This document shows positions 1 through 5,130 of a stretch of DNA of 5,417 nt, in pieces. Origin of the DNA: Caldisericaceae bacterium (GTDB lineage Bacteria; Caldisericota; Caldisericia; Caldisericales; Caldisericaceae). Within the stretch, counting starts at the first letter, position 1. Each line of letters starts with the position of its first letter. The DNA lies in NCBI GenBank assembly GCA_021161495.1, contig JAGHAO010000209.1, forward strand, positions 1-5,417, read 5' to 3'. A program made the position numbers and the translations under genes. Under the pieces are notes generated by a model. The model was given only the letters and a program-made list of their open reading frames with translations. It was not told the DNA's origin and searched no databases.

Positions 1-214
1 GAAGGGTGCCCTCCGTTCCATAAATTATGCGCTCGAAGCGGAAAAAATACATCGCGAGCTTTACGATAATGCAAAGAGAGAACTTGAGGATGGCAAAGAA
101 GTTAAATTGGACAAGATTTATATTTGTCCCGTTTGCGGGTACACGGTAGTAAGGGAGGCGCCTGAAAAGTGTCCCGTTTGCGGCGCGCCGAAGAGTTCGT
201 TTAAAGAATTTTAA
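1..214 (+). CDS. rbr: Rubrerythrin, C-terminal part (5' end outside window)
   Basis: Rubrerythrin is a cytoplasmic non-heme iron protein that reduces hydrogen peroxide in anaerobes. Codons are in frame from base 2, and 70 residues precede the TAA at 212-214. The visible part begins in the last helix of the ferritin-like diiron domain: the stretch ALEAEKIHRELY (visible residues 10-21) carries an ExxH pair (E14, H17) as expected for diiron ligands. A rubredoxin-like FeS4 domain follows, with two CPVCG motifs (C42/C45 and C57/C60). The 12-residue gap between the Cys pairs is the short spacing typical of rubrerythrin and differs from true rubredoxin, where it is about 29. The rubredoxin gene follows immediately, and its ribosome binding site overlaps this stop codon, so the two are almost certainly co-transcribed. 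The N-terminal diiron helices and start lie upstream of the window. The family assignment is firm; the exact subtype (classical, reverse or fused) cannot be judged. Confidence 0.93.
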   Translation, partial: KGALRSINYALEAEKIHRELYDNAKRELEDGKEVKLDKIYICPVCGYTVVREAPEKCPVCGAPKSSFKEF

Positions 215-219
215 GGAGG
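213..219 (+). promoter_or_regulatory. Ribosome binding site of rubredoxin, overlapping the rubrerythrin stop
   Basis: AAGGAGG overlaps the rubrerythrin TAA (212-214) and lies 7 bases before the GTG at 227. It supports the GTG as the rubredoxin start and suggests that ribosomes finishing rubrerythrin help start rubredoxin. Confidence 0.85.
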
Positions 220-226
220 CGAAAAG

Positions 227-391
227 GTGAAAAAATACAGATGCGTAATCTGCGGCTATATTTATGACCCTGAACAAGGCGACGACACACAAGGAATACA
301 ACCTGGAACAAAATTCGAAGACCTCCCTGATGACTGGACTTGCCCTCTTTGCGGAGCAACAAAAGATCAGTTTGAAGAAGTGGGAGAATAA
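227..391 (+). CDS. rub: Rubredoxin
   Basis: A complete 54-residue rubredoxin, the usual family length, starting at GTG. It is a small soluble one-electron carrier with a single iron held by four cysteines. Both Cys knuckles are present: YRCVICGYIYDP (C6, C9) and WTCPLCGA (C39, C42). The 29-residue gap between them is the canonical spacing. Conserved aromatic and turn residues are present as well: Y4, Y11, Y13, D14, P15, G18, F30, L33, P34, W37 and F49. The gene follows rubrerythrin by 12 bases with a ribosome binding site overlapping that gene's stop, so one operon is very likely. In this family and setting it is the expected electron donor to rubrerythrin for peroxide reduction, although it could also serve other reductases; the partnership is inferred from position. 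No upstream ATG competes with the GTG, because the reading frame leads straight into the Y-x-C-x-x-C-G motif from there. Confidence 0.97.
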   Translation: MKKYRCVICGYIYDPEQGDDTQGIQPGTKFEDLPDDWTCPLCGATKDQFEEVGE

Positions 392-570
392 CTTGTAGTT
401 GAATCTACTTGGTAAATACACACAGACGGAATTACAGGTAGCAAGCCGGTTTACGTGTTTAAGGTTAATATTTAGGTAAAAGCGAATCTCTCGAGCTCTT
501 GATAAGCGTAGTTTTGTTTTTTAGAGGTTCTGTTTGAATATTGTTAAAACCGACTTTAAGGTGTAATATG
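392..570 (+). other. Gene-free stretch, possible structured untranslated RNA
   Basis: No credible open reading frame lies between rubredoxin and the alcohol dehydrogenase leader. Several inverted repeats are visible. TAAATACAC (413-421) can pair with GTGTTTA (455-461) with one bulge, enclosing CGG (427-429) and CCG (446-448). GAATCTCT (484-491) can pair with AGAGGTTC (523-530) over 8 positions including one G-T wobble, with a 31-base loop that ends in a T-rich run (511-522). I do not recognise a known riboswitch or small-RNA family. It may be the rubredoxin 3' untranslated region, the alcohol dehydrogenase leader, or both. Confidence 0.3.
541..569 (+). promoter_or_regulatory. Possible promoter for the alcohol dehydrogenase operon
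   Basis: TTGTTA (541-546), a 17-base spacer, then TAATAT (564-569). Each box matches 4 of 6 consensus positions. A start about 7 bases downstream would fall inside the GC-rich hairpin at 573-591, so this promoter and a terminator reading of that hairpin compete as explanations. Low confidence; it is offered because no promoter can fit in the 23 bases between the hairpin's T-run and the gene. Confidence 0.3.
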
Positions 571-595
571 AGAGGGTGGTGATGCCACCCTTTTT
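571..595 (+). terminator. Rho-independent terminator-like hairpin
   Basis: GGGTGG (574-579) pairs perfectly with CCACCC (585-590) around a 5-base loop. A-T and G-T pairs extend the base, and five Ts follow (591-595). This is a textbook intrinsic terminator. It lies 180 bases after rubredoxin and 24 bases before the next gene's ATG. It may end the rubrerythrin-rubredoxin transcript, or act as an attenuator in the leader of the alcohol dehydrogenase operon. Confidence 0.75.
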
Positions 596-606
596 AATCT
601 TTAATC

Positions 607-614
607 GGAGGTGA
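607..614 (+). promoter_or_regulatory. Strong ribosome binding site of the alcohol dehydrogenase
   Basis: GGAGGTGA, a near-perfect complement of the 16S rRNA 3' end, ends 4 bases before the ATG at 619. It fixes the start codon and predicts efficient initiation for the first gene of the operon. Confidence 0.9.
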
Positions 615-618
615 TTTT

Positions 619-1806
619 ATGGATAACTTTGTATTTAATTTACCTACAAAGATTATTTTCGGAAGGGGAGAATTCTCCAAAATCGGAGAACAGGCTAAAC
701 TTTTAGGTAAAAAAGCGCTGATAATTACAGGAAGGCATTTTGCAAAATCATCGGGGCTTCTCGACAAAGCGGAAAAACTTTTGAAAGAAAACGGAGTGGA
801 ATTTGAAGAATTTTGCAAAATCGAACCAAATCCGGAGAGTGATACGGTAAACGAGGGCGGTAAACTCGCGCGCCAAATAGGAGCGGATTTTCTCATAGGG
901 TTGGGTGGCGGAAGCGTAATAGATGCTACAAAAGCAATTTCGGTTGTTGCGGTTACGGGGAGGGATGTGTGGGATTTCTGCGAGAAACCTCCAAAAGCAA
1001 AAGTTCCCGAAAAAACACTTCCGATTCTGGCGGTAATTACCGTTGCGGCAACAGGTTCGGAAGCAGATTCCGGCGGAGTGATTACAAATAGCAAAACAAG
1101 AAATAAAAGAGCGATTTTCGGAGAAGCGCTTTTCCCGAAAATTTCCATTGTGGATCCCTTGCTAACTTTGACTGTTCCGAAGAAGCAGACGATTGACGGT
1201 GTGATTGATATGATTACGCATATCTTTGAAAGTTATCTTTCTTCGCATGCCGACGCACCGGTTAGCGACAGAATATCCGAAGTATTAATCAAGGAGGCGA
1301 TGAAACAAGGTGAAATTGTATTTAATGATTTGGAAAATATAAGGGCCAGAGAATCTCTTTCTTGGATTTCAACTCTCGCACTTTCAGGTTTTCCTTCAGC
1401 CGGAAGGAGAGGGCCGTTCCCTATGCATAGGTTAGAACATCCGATTTCCGGAGTTTACGGAATTGCGCACGGCAGAGGACTTGCCGCATTGATGCCCGCA
1501 TTCTTGTATCACACGAAAGATATGCACGCTGACAGATTAAAGTTATTTGGTAAAAATGTGCTCTCCACCGATTCGCCTCAAAAAACGATCGAAAGGATTG
1601 TACATTGGATGAAAAAAGTGGAGGCATTTGTATCACTTAAAGAACTTGGTGTAAAGTACGAAGATCTGAAAAAACTCACCGATATGGCAATATCGGACGA
1701 CGGAGGAACGAACTCGATAAGAGCGAGAGAACCGATAAGCAGAGAGAAAATTCTTGAAATTTACAAAACGGCTTACAATTACAAGGATCTGTTCAGAAAA
1801 GCGTGA
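619..1806 (+). CDS. Iron-containing (group III) alcohol dehydrogenase
   Basis: A complete 395-residue protein, the usual length for this family of cytoplasmic NAD(P)H-dependent enzymes that interconvert alcohols and aldehydes or ketones. The N-terminal nucleotide-binding half contains GRGE (15-18), ITGRHFAKSSG (36-46) and the signature GLGGGSVIDATKA (94-106), with GGGS at 96-99, D102 and K105. ATGSE (144-148) follows. In the helical C-terminal half the metal ligands can be assigned by pattern: D197 and H201 (DMITH), H270 (MHRLEH) and H284 (IAHG). The 14-residue gap between the last two His matches the YqhD/butanol dehydrogenase type. Iron or zinc could occupy the site. Substrate and cofactor preference cannot be read with certainty; aldehyde reduction in fermentation or aldehyde detoxification are the likely roles. 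It is the first gene of an operon: its TGA overlaps the GTG start of the metal-efflux gene by GTGA. Start chosen from the strong GGAGGTGA site. Confidence 0.95.
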   Translation: MDNFVFNLPTKIIFGRGEFSKIGEQAKLLGKKALIITGRHFAKSSGLLDKAEKLLKENGVEFEEFCKIEPNPESDTVNEGGKLARQIGADFLIGLGGGSVIDATKAISVVAVTGRDVWDFCEKPPKAKVPEKTLPILAVITVAATGSEADSGGVITNSKTRNKRAIFGEALFPKISIVDPLLTLTVPKKQTIDGVIDMITHIFESYLSSHADAPVSDRISEVLIKEAMKQGEIVFNDLENIRARESLSWISTLALSGFPSAGRRGPFPMHRLEHPISGVYGIAHGRGLAALMPAFLYHTKDMHADRLKLFGKNVLSTDSPQKTIERIVHWMKKVEAFVSLKELGVKYEDLKKLTDMAISDDGGTNSIRAREPISREKILEIYKTAYNYKDLFRKA

Positions 1807-2981
1807 TAATGAATCGCAAAGAGAAGGTTGTCCTTTTAGGCATATTCGTAAATATTTTTCTCGCAACATTTAAACTCGCCGTAGGTTTTGTAAGCGGCAG
1901 CATAGGGCTGATTGCGGACGGCATACATTCTTCCAGCGATATCATTGCTTCAGTTGCTCTGTTTCTCGGCGTAAAACTTTCATCGCGGAAGTCAAAACGT
2001 TTTCCGTTCGGTATGTATAAATTGGAAAACCTGATTTCACTTTTTACTTCGTTTGCAATATTCTTCGCCGGATATGAAATTTTGCGAGAGATACTCTTTT
2101 CTAAGACGCACTATGAACTGAAACATATTTGGGTTGCTATTTTTGCGGAGTGTGCCGCAGTTCTGATAACATACCTTTTTTCGGGATACGAATCCCGAAT
2201 AGGAGCAGAAGAGGAATCTCCCGGGCTTATTGCGGATTCAAGACATATGCGCTCCGATATGCTTTCGTCTCTTATTATTGTTGCGGGACTTATCGGGACG
2301 CTTTTTCATTTCTCATATTTTGACAAAATAGCAGCGCTTATAGTTGCCATTCTTATATTTAAGGCGGGTTATGAAGTTGCACTTGATGCAATAAGAGTGC
2401 TGCTCGATGCTTCGGTGGATTACAAGACCCTGGACAAAATGAAAGAAATCATCGAGCGCTCGCCTTTTGTAAAGGAAATAAAAGAAGTAAACGGGAGAAA
2501 CTCGGGAAGTTATAAATTTTTGGAAGCAATTGTTACATTGAAAGTAAAAGACTTGGAAAAAGCGCACAGGATAATTTCGGAAATAGAAAGCGAAATAAAA
2601 AAAGATATACCGCACGTGGATTCTGTGATTATACATTACGAACCTGCAGAAAAAGAAGAAAACATTATTGCCATACCTCTAAAAACGCCTGAAAAAATTT
2701 CTGAAGAATTCGGTGAAGCGCCTTATTTTATGCTTGTCCGTATTAAAAACGGAAAGGCAATAAAAGAAGAAATTGTTAAAAATCCAAACAGGAATTCTGA
2801 GCGCGGCAAAGGGATAAAAACCGCTGAATGGCTGGCAAAAAACGGAGTTGATAAACTTATAATAAGGAAAGAAATAAAATCTCCCGGTCCGAAATACGTA
2901 TTCGAGGACTACGAAATTGAATTGGCAATAACAGACAAACAAAATGTCGAAGATATTATTAAAGAAATCGAAAACAAATAA
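1803..2981 (+). CDS. Cation diffusion facilitator with C-terminal NifX-like domain
   Basis: An inner-membrane divalent-metal/proton antiporter of the CDF family. Six membrane segments lie near 9-30, 33-57, 73-98, 108-127, 141-167 and 171-189. The transport site is intact, with H42 and D46 in segment 2 (HSSSD) and H148 and D152 in segment 5 (HMRSD); this HxxxD/HxxxD set is typical of zinc-type members. Residues about 205-283 form the cytoplasmic CDF dimerisation domain, ending in VIIHYEP. Unlike the common roughly 300-residue CDF, about 105 more residues follow (288-392) that resemble the NifX/NifB C-terminal family (dinitrogenase Fe-Mo cofactor domain): IAIPLK, EEFGEAPYFMLV, NGK and GIKTAEWLAKNGVDKLI. 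The usual HFG of that domain is EFG here (302-304). The start is GTG within the GTGA overlap with the dehydrogenase stop; ATG at 1809 is an alternative. No strong ribosome site precedes either, so coupled translation is likely. Metal specificity and the role of the extra domain are inferred. Confidence 0.9.
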   Translation: MIMNRKEKVVLLGIFVNIFLATFKLAVGFVSGSIGLIADGIHSSSDIIASVALFLGVKLSSRKSKRFPFGMYKLENLISLFTSFAIFFAGYEILREILFSKTHYELKHIWVAIFAECAAVLITYLFSGYESRIGAEEESPGLIADSRHMRSDMLSSLIIVAGLIGTLFHFSYFDKIAALIVAILIFKAGYEVALDAIRVLLDASVDYKTLDKMKEIIERSPFVKEIKEVNGRNSGSYKFLEAIVTLKVKDLEKAHRIISEIESEIKKDIPHVDSVIIHYEPAEKEENIIAIPLKTPEKISEEFGEAPYFMLVRIKNGKAIKEEIVKNPNRNSERGKGIKTAEWLAKNGVDKLIIRKEIKSPGPKYVFEDYEIELAITDKQNVEDIIKEIENK

Positions 2982-4143
2982 AAAACTTTTATCCAGGCAC
3001 CTCTCACTAATAGGCCTTATACTTGGGCATTTTACCGTGGATTGGTATTCCGGAATTCTAAAACCGTTACTTCCGCAAATTATGCAGATATTTTCTTTAA
3101 CCGCAGGCCAAACTGCATTAATCCCGTCTGTGCTTGGAATTTTGACTGCTTTCTTTCAGCCGTTCAGTGCAGCCTTTGGTGAGAGATTCGGAGAAAAATT
3201 CATTGTAATTTTCAGTATTATGCTTTCAGCGGTTTTCATTCCTTTAATTGGTATTTCAAAATCGCTTATCATTTTCCTTTTATTCCTTTCGATAGGTATG
3301 ATAGGTAATTCAATGTTTCATCCCAATGCAGCATCTCTTGTGGGAGATTTAGGCTTTGAGAAAAGCCATACTGTTATGTCTATATTCTCGATTGGAGGAA
3401 CGATAGGTTCAGGGCTTGCCCCGGTTATGATAATTGTTTTTGTTAATAAGTTCGGATTTGCAAAAATGCCTGTTTTATCCATTGCAGGTATTATTTTGAG
3501 CGTTGCTATTGCTATAATGATTTTTTCAGGAAGAGAAAAACAAAAACAGAAGAAGGAAATTATTTTCAATTTTAAGAGCCTTTTTGCCAAAAACGGAATT
3601 TTTCCCTTGCTTTTAGTTAACATACTGCGAAGCCTTTCGATTATCGGATTTTCCACCTTGATACCATTGTATCTTACGGCAATAGGATATTCTCCGATTT
3701 GGGGAAGTTATTTTCTAACGTCATCACGTTTCTCGGGAGCCATAGGAACTTACCTTGGTGCCGCTCTCTCGGATCGCATCGGGCCAAAAGCCGTCAATAA
3801 GATTTCTCTCTTGTTTGGAACATTATTTGGAATTGCGTTCTTTGTATTCGGAAATATTTATCTTATGCTAACTGCGTTTTTCTTCGCATTCCTGTTCTGG
3901 TTTTTTACAATGGGTGCAAATGTTACTTATATGCAAACCCTTATTCCCGAAAAGAAAGGTATGGCATCAAGTTTAAGTATGGGAATATCCTGGGGTGCTG
4001 CAAGCGTTATACTTTCCGTATTGAGTGCTTTTATTGATGTTATCGGCCTTAAAATAGTATTTTATATTGTATTTGCTGCTTCTCCTGTTGCTTTTTTACT
4101 CTCGTTCAATCTTTTTGAGCCTAAAAAACAGCATTACAATTAG
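2944..4143 (+). CDS. MFS exporter, fosmidomycin-resistance (Fsr) type
   Basis: A 399-residue major facilitator protein with about 12 membrane segments (near 19-44, 55-75, 86-104, 108-130, 143-165, 176-195, 218-240, 252-272, 286-303, 306-328, 342-364, 369-391) and a basic central loop at 196-217 (GREKQKQKKE). Fsr-like features are the N-terminal GHFTVDWYSGILKPLLPQI (28-46) and the segment-4 motif GNSMFHPNAAS (121-131), which matches the FHPE/FHPN motif of this family. The loop motif GAALSDRIG (272-280) is the second-half form of MFS motif A, and FGERFG (78-83) the first-half form. Length is close to the roughly 406 residues of E. coli Fsr. The substrate is unknown: small drugs or a native metabolite are both possible. 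The ATG lies inside the CDF gene (38-base overlap, different frame) with no clear ribosome site, so translation is probably coupled. No other ATG, GTG or TTG occurs before the first membrane segment, which supports this start. Confidence 0.9.
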   Translation: MSKILLKKSKTNKKLLSRHLSLIGLILGHFTVDWYSGILKPLLPQIMQIFSLTAGQTALIPSVLGILTAFFQPFSAAFGERFGEKFIVIFSIMLSAVFIPLIGISKSLIIFLLFLSIGMIGNSMFHPNAASLVGDLGFEKSHTVMSIFSIGGTIGSGLAPVMIIVFVNKFGFAKMPVLSIAGIILSVAIAIMIFSGREKQKQKKEIIFNFKSLFAKNGIFPLLLVNILRSLSIIGFSTLIPLYLTAIGYSPIWGSYFLTSSRFSGAIGTYLGAALSDRIGPKAVNKISLLFGTLFGIAFFVFGNIYLMLTAFFFAFLFWFFTMGANVTYMQTLIPEKKGMASSLSMGISWGAASVILSVLSAFIDVIGLKIVFYIVFAASPVAFLLSFNLFEPKKQHYN

Positions 4144-4160
4144 TCTCATTCCATTTTTGC

Positions 4161-4231
4161 CGTTTTAAGGCGTTTTAAGGCACATATAGGTATATTTACC
4201 TTTAAAATTCCCTTAGATACCCCTTAAAACG
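4161..4231 (+). repeat. Tandem plus inverted copies of CGTTTTAAGG
   Basis: CGTTTTAAGG occurs twice head to tail (4161-4170, 4171-4180) and once inverted as CCTTAAAACG (4222-4231). With one flanking base, an 11-bp perfect arm (4170-4180 with 4222-4232) is formed. Between them sits a smaller palindrome, AGGTA-TATT-TACCT (4188-4201). The 10-bp period equals about one DNA helical turn, which suits a protein binding site. It could also fold as an RNA hairpin ending the MFS transcript, but no T-run follows. Confidence 0.6.
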
Positions 4232-4317
4232 CGTTTATTCGTCAAAATTGCAATGCACCCTTTTATAACCAGTGTTTTTTGAGTATTTTTTTCTTTTTAG
4301 GTGTAGTTTTTATTTAG

Positions 4318-4349
4318 TATCTAAGCAATATGTCTCTATTGCTTAGATA
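4318..4349 (+). repeat. Perfect 13-bp inverted repeat next to a TATAAT box
   Basis: TATCTAAGCAATA (4318-4330) and TATTGCTTAGATA (4337-4349) are exact reverse complements around the 6-base loop TGTCTC. The right arm runs into TATAAT (4348-4353), a perfect -10 hexamer, but no good -35 lies 16-18 bases upstream. The repeat could be an operator for a dimeric repressor or a transcript hairpin. It lacks a following T-run on either strand, so it is not a classical terminator. Confidence 0.65.
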
Positions 4350-4381
4350 TAATCCCTAACAAAAAATAAGATAAATAAAGA

Positions 4382-4397
4382 GTTATTTAGCAATAAC
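4382..4397 (+). repeat. Small inverted repeat GTTATT-TAGC-AATAAC
   Basis: Six perfect base pairs around a 4-base loop. It contains AGCAATA (4389-4395), the same word found in the larger palindrome upstream, so it may be a related half-site of the same binding protein. It is short and AT-rich, so chance is possible. Confidence 0.35.
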
Positions 4398-4453
4398 GGT
4401 ATAGACGAAATATAGAAGGCAAAACTAAATTAAACTATAGCAAATAAGCCCGT

Positions 4454-4482
4454 TTGACGATCTCGGTATTTATGCATATATT
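4454..4482 (+). promoter_or_regulatory. Sigma-70-type promoter of the deoxyribosyltransferase gene
   Basis: TTGACG (4454-4459, 5 of 6 consensus), a 17-base spacer, then TATATT (4477-4482, 5 of 6). Transcription would start near 4489, giving a leader of about 18 bases that still contains the ribosome binding site. This is the best promoter in the window and suggests that the enzyme is its own transcription unit. Confidence 0.7.
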
Positions 4483-4495
4483 AATAGAAAAAATC

Positions 4496-4502
4496 GGGAG
4501 GG
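4496..4502 (+). promoter_or_regulatory. Ribosome binding site of the deoxyribosyltransferase
   Basis: GGGAGGG, ending 4 bases before the ATG at 4507, fixes that start. Confidence 0.85.
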
Positions 4503-4506
4503 TAAA

Positions 4507-4923
4507 ATGAAAGTATATGTTGCAGAACCGTTATTTACTCCGGGAGAGAGAAGATACGCCGAAGAAATAGACGCATTAGTTAGAGACCTCGGTTTTAACA
4601 CGTATTTACCGCATAGAGATGCTGGTGTTTTTGAAAGAGGCAAAAGTTCATCGAGAACCTTTTTTGAAAATGATTTAAAGGAACTTAAAGAATGTGCATT
4701 CGTCGTGGCTATTCTGAACGGCACAGACGTGGACTCCGGAACAGCGTGGGAAATAGGATATGCCTATGCAATAGGAAAACCCGTTTACGGAATTTTGGAA
4801 GATACAAGAAAGCCAACACTCGATTTGCTAAATCCTATGATTGTAAATTCAATCGTAAAAATCGCCTTGAATAAAGAAGAACTCGAAACCACACTTAAAG
4901 AAATTAAAAGTATTGATTGTTAA
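4507..4923 (+). CDS. Nucleoside 2-deoxyribosyltransferase family protein
   Basis: A complete 138-residue soluble protein of the nucleoside 2-deoxyribosyltransferase (NDT) superfamily, which also holds the DNPH1/Rcl nucleotide N-glycosidases. These enzymes cleave the N-glycosidic bond of deoxyribonucleosides or nucleotides through a covalent glutamate intermediate. Visible motifs are VYVAEPLFTPGERRYAEEI (3-21), the substrate-pocket strand LPHRDAG (34-40), the helix FFENDLKEL (52-60), and the core CAFVVAILNGTDVDSGTAWEIGYAYAIGKPV (63-93). E82 is the expected nucleophile. D76, six residues before it, matches the active-site Asp of lactobacillal NDT by pattern. NPM (109-111) matches the C-terminal family motif. 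At 138 residues it is slightly shorter than the roughly 157-residue Lactobacillus enzymes. The likely role is nucleoside salvage or removal of unusual nucleotides; base transfer versus hydrolysis cannot be told apart. It has its own promoter and a strong ribosome site, and it does not overlap its neighbours. Confidence 0.9.
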   Translation: MKVYVAEPLFTPGERRYAEEIDALVRDLGFNTYLPHRDAGVFERGKSSSRTFFENDLKELKECAFVVAILNGTDVDSGTAWEIGYAYAIGKPVYGILEDTRKPTLDLLNPMIVNSIVKIALNKEELETTLKEIKSIDC

Positions 4924-5024
4924 TGTTCTTTAGCAGCTATTTGATATTTAATTTTTTTCGGAATAATTCGGGAACACTACAAAAACCATTTAACGAATAC
5001 TACTGTCAGAAGAAAATTGCTGCT

Positions 5025-5049
5025 ATCCTCCAAATTAGGATTTTTGGAG
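5025..5049 (+). other. Two mutually exclusive hairpins between genes
   Basis: CTCCAAA (5028-5034) pairs perfectly with TTTGGAG (5043-5049) around 8 bases. ATCCT (5025-5029) can instead pair with AGGAT (5037-5041). The two cannot form together. The first may be a weak terminator for the deoxyribosyltransferase gene, although only an AT-rich stretch and not a T-run follows. Confidence 0.4.
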
Positions 5050-5101
5050 TATATTTATTGTATTGAGAGATCATAAAAAATTAATAAGAAAAAAGCTATT
5101 G

Positions 5102-5117
5102 TAAAATATGGTATAAG
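5102..5117 (+). promoter_or_regulatory. Candidate -10 elements of the FxLYD gene
   Basis: TAAAAT (5102-5107) would start transcription near 5114 and leave a short leader with the ribosome site. TATAAG (5112-5117), preceded by TGG as an extended -10, would start too close to the ribosome site. Neither has a convincing -35. A promoter is expected here because the gene is 207 bases from its upstream neighbour. Confidence 0.3.
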
Positions 5118-5119
5118 AC

Positions 5120-5125
5120 AGGAGG
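5120..5125 (+). promoter_or_regulatory. Ribosome binding site of the FxLYD-domain gene
   Basis: AGGAGG, 5 bases before the ATG at 5131. It supports that start and shows that the truncated reading frame is a real gene. Confidence 0.85.
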
Positions 5126-5130
5126 CAAAA

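Larger units (their letters stand above)
4144..4506 (+). other. Gene-free regulatory region before the deoxyribosyltransferase
   Basis: No reading frame longer than about ten codons with a plausible start was found here. The stretch is very AT-rich and contains T-rich runs (about 4273-4299), repeated 10-mers, a 13-bp palindrome, a small hairpin and a good promoter, each listed separately. Short words recur: CTTAGATA at 4212-4219 and 4342-4349 and inverted at 4318-4325; AGCAATA at 4324-4330 and 4389-4395 and inverted at 4337-4343. No classical terminator for the MFS gene was seen. Confidence 0.6.

Noticed and set aside
573..591. AGGGTGG resembles the start of the T-box riboswitch motif
   Set aside because: The bases after it are TGATGCC, not the NACCGCG needed for a T-box. 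No specifier loop or stem I was recognised, and the downstream gene is not an amino-acid or aminoacyl-tRNA gene. A plain hairpin terminator explains the segment.
594..1148. Long reading frame of 184 codons on the minus strand
   Set aside because: It lies opposite the clearly identified alcohol dehydrogenase, has low-complexity Ser/Pro/Phe-rich content without motifs, and has no convincing ribosome site.
2313..2942. Minus-strand reading frames opposite the CDF gene
   Set aside because: They are rich in F, Y and N, as expected from the reverse of AT-rich coding DNA, and show no family motif; the + strand protein is well supported throughout.
4161..4231. Repeats considered as a CRISPR array
   Set aside because: The unit is only 10 bases, two copies are directly adjacent without a spacer, and the third is inverted; no cas gene is present.
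4318..4349. Palindrome considered as an insertion-sequence end or MITE
   Set aside because: No transposase, target-site duplication or matching distant terminal repeat is visible in the window.
4692..4874. Second + strand reading frame within the deoxyribosyltransferase gene
   Set aside because: It is a frame-shifted shadow of the conserved active-site region and has no ribosome site or recognisable motif.
4961..4980. GAAT-A-ATTC segment with an upstream T-run considered as a terminator
   Set aside because: The T-run (about 4952-4958) precedes rather than follows the tiny AT-rich stem, and the minus strand has no T-run after it either.
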